Assembly (NCBI GenBank): GCA_015501595.1
Contig: JADNRX010000999.1
Location: 1 to 16,452, forward strand
Direction: 5' to 3'
DNA from: Hymenopellis radicata
Taxonomy: Eukaryota > Basidiomycota > Agaricomycetes > Agaricales > Physalacriaceae
DNA length: 16,452 bases
Below, piece by piece: positions 16,111 through 16,452 of the stretch. The notes under the pieces were generated by a model that worked only from the letters and a program-made list of their open reading frames with translations, searched no databases and was not told the DNA's origin. Each line of letters starts with the position of its first letter. The stretch's first letter is position 1. The translations under genes and the position numbers were made by a program.

Positions 16111-16452
16111 CCAGGGTGTTTCATGGCCGCCTGTAGCGTTTCTCTCTGTTAATGAGCCGGCAGGAATGATAAATGCGACGACGGAGACTTGGAACCAGGT
16201 AGGACCGTAGACTTTCCATTTAGAGCGCGTAGTCTTCTAGATTGCCTGTCCTACCTACGTTCTAATGAAATATGAATCGTTTGAAAATCTTATTGTGTGA
16301 AAATAGAAAGTTTGTGTATACTTGCCGTAGCTTTAGACGTCGTATTGAGCATAACCTGCAAATGCGTATAATCGAGAATTCAACTTCATTTAATGTCTAT
16401 ACATGTGTCAAAATACTCTCCAGAGTGTAGTACAAGTTACTACCATACAATG
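16111..16452. other. No gene recognised; AT-rich flank
   Basis: AT-rich sequence with no open frame of note after about 16210. It may be the 3' flank of the P4 fragment or intergenic sequence. Confidence 0.4.

Noticed and set aside
1..16452. Retrotransposon (LTRs, reverse transcriptase) or autonomous transposase
   Set aside because: No reverse transcriptase, integrase or DDE motifs were seen in any frame, and the long direct repeats present are tandem units, not LTR pairs.
1..16452. Telomeric repeats supporting a subtelomeric position
   Set aside because: No run of TTAGGG or CCCTAA units is present, so the location remains inference.

Overview
The window looks like repeat-rich nuclear DNA from a filamentous fungus, most likely a basidiomycete of the Agaricomycete type. 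The support is indirect: there is no long open frame and there are no bacterial-style operons. There are several short (about 50-63 bp) candidate introns of fungal type (GTACGT or GTAAGT donor, CTAAC/CTAAT/CTGAC branch site, CAG/TAG acceptor). Short degenerate protein-coding fragments resemble gene families that are expanded in mushrooms. No complete protein-coding gene can be called with confidence, and no rRNA, tRNA, CRISPR array or autonomous transposon was found.

Layout. 1-700: probable decayed membrane-protein fragment on the minus strand. 719-1815: array 1, a degenerate satellite of about 150 bp. 1816-2120: two inverted-repeat (hairpin) sequences. 2490-3450: two degenerate copies (P1, P2) of a split gene fragment. 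3740-4480: weak minus-strand coding fragments with one good intron. 4480-6730: mostly unassigned, with one + strand intron and a nested hairpin near 6600. 6735-6966: a fragment of a longer repeat unit (U1) next to a GGGT-rich sequence that resembles a hAT transposon end. 7190-7960: array 2, the same satellite family as array 1. 8014-9727: two diverged tandem units (U2, U3) built from a 21-bp minisatellite rich in GTCGAC and a recurring spacer of about 47 bp. 9727-11757: a nearly identical 950-bp tandem duplication whose second copy carries a 245-bp MITE. 12605-13835: array 3, a third satellite with a period of about 149 bp. 14500-15100: the best spliced gene candidate. 15290-16110: two more copies (P3, P4) of the split fragment seen at 2490-3450.

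The parts do not form a pathway. The common theme is repeat turnover: three satellite arrays with near-nucleosomal period, nested tandem duplications of clearly different ages, and one transposition event that is datable within the window. Its empty target site survives in the sister copy. A subtelomeric, pericentromeric or otherwise heterochromatic location would fit, but no telomere repeat is visible and the location is inference.
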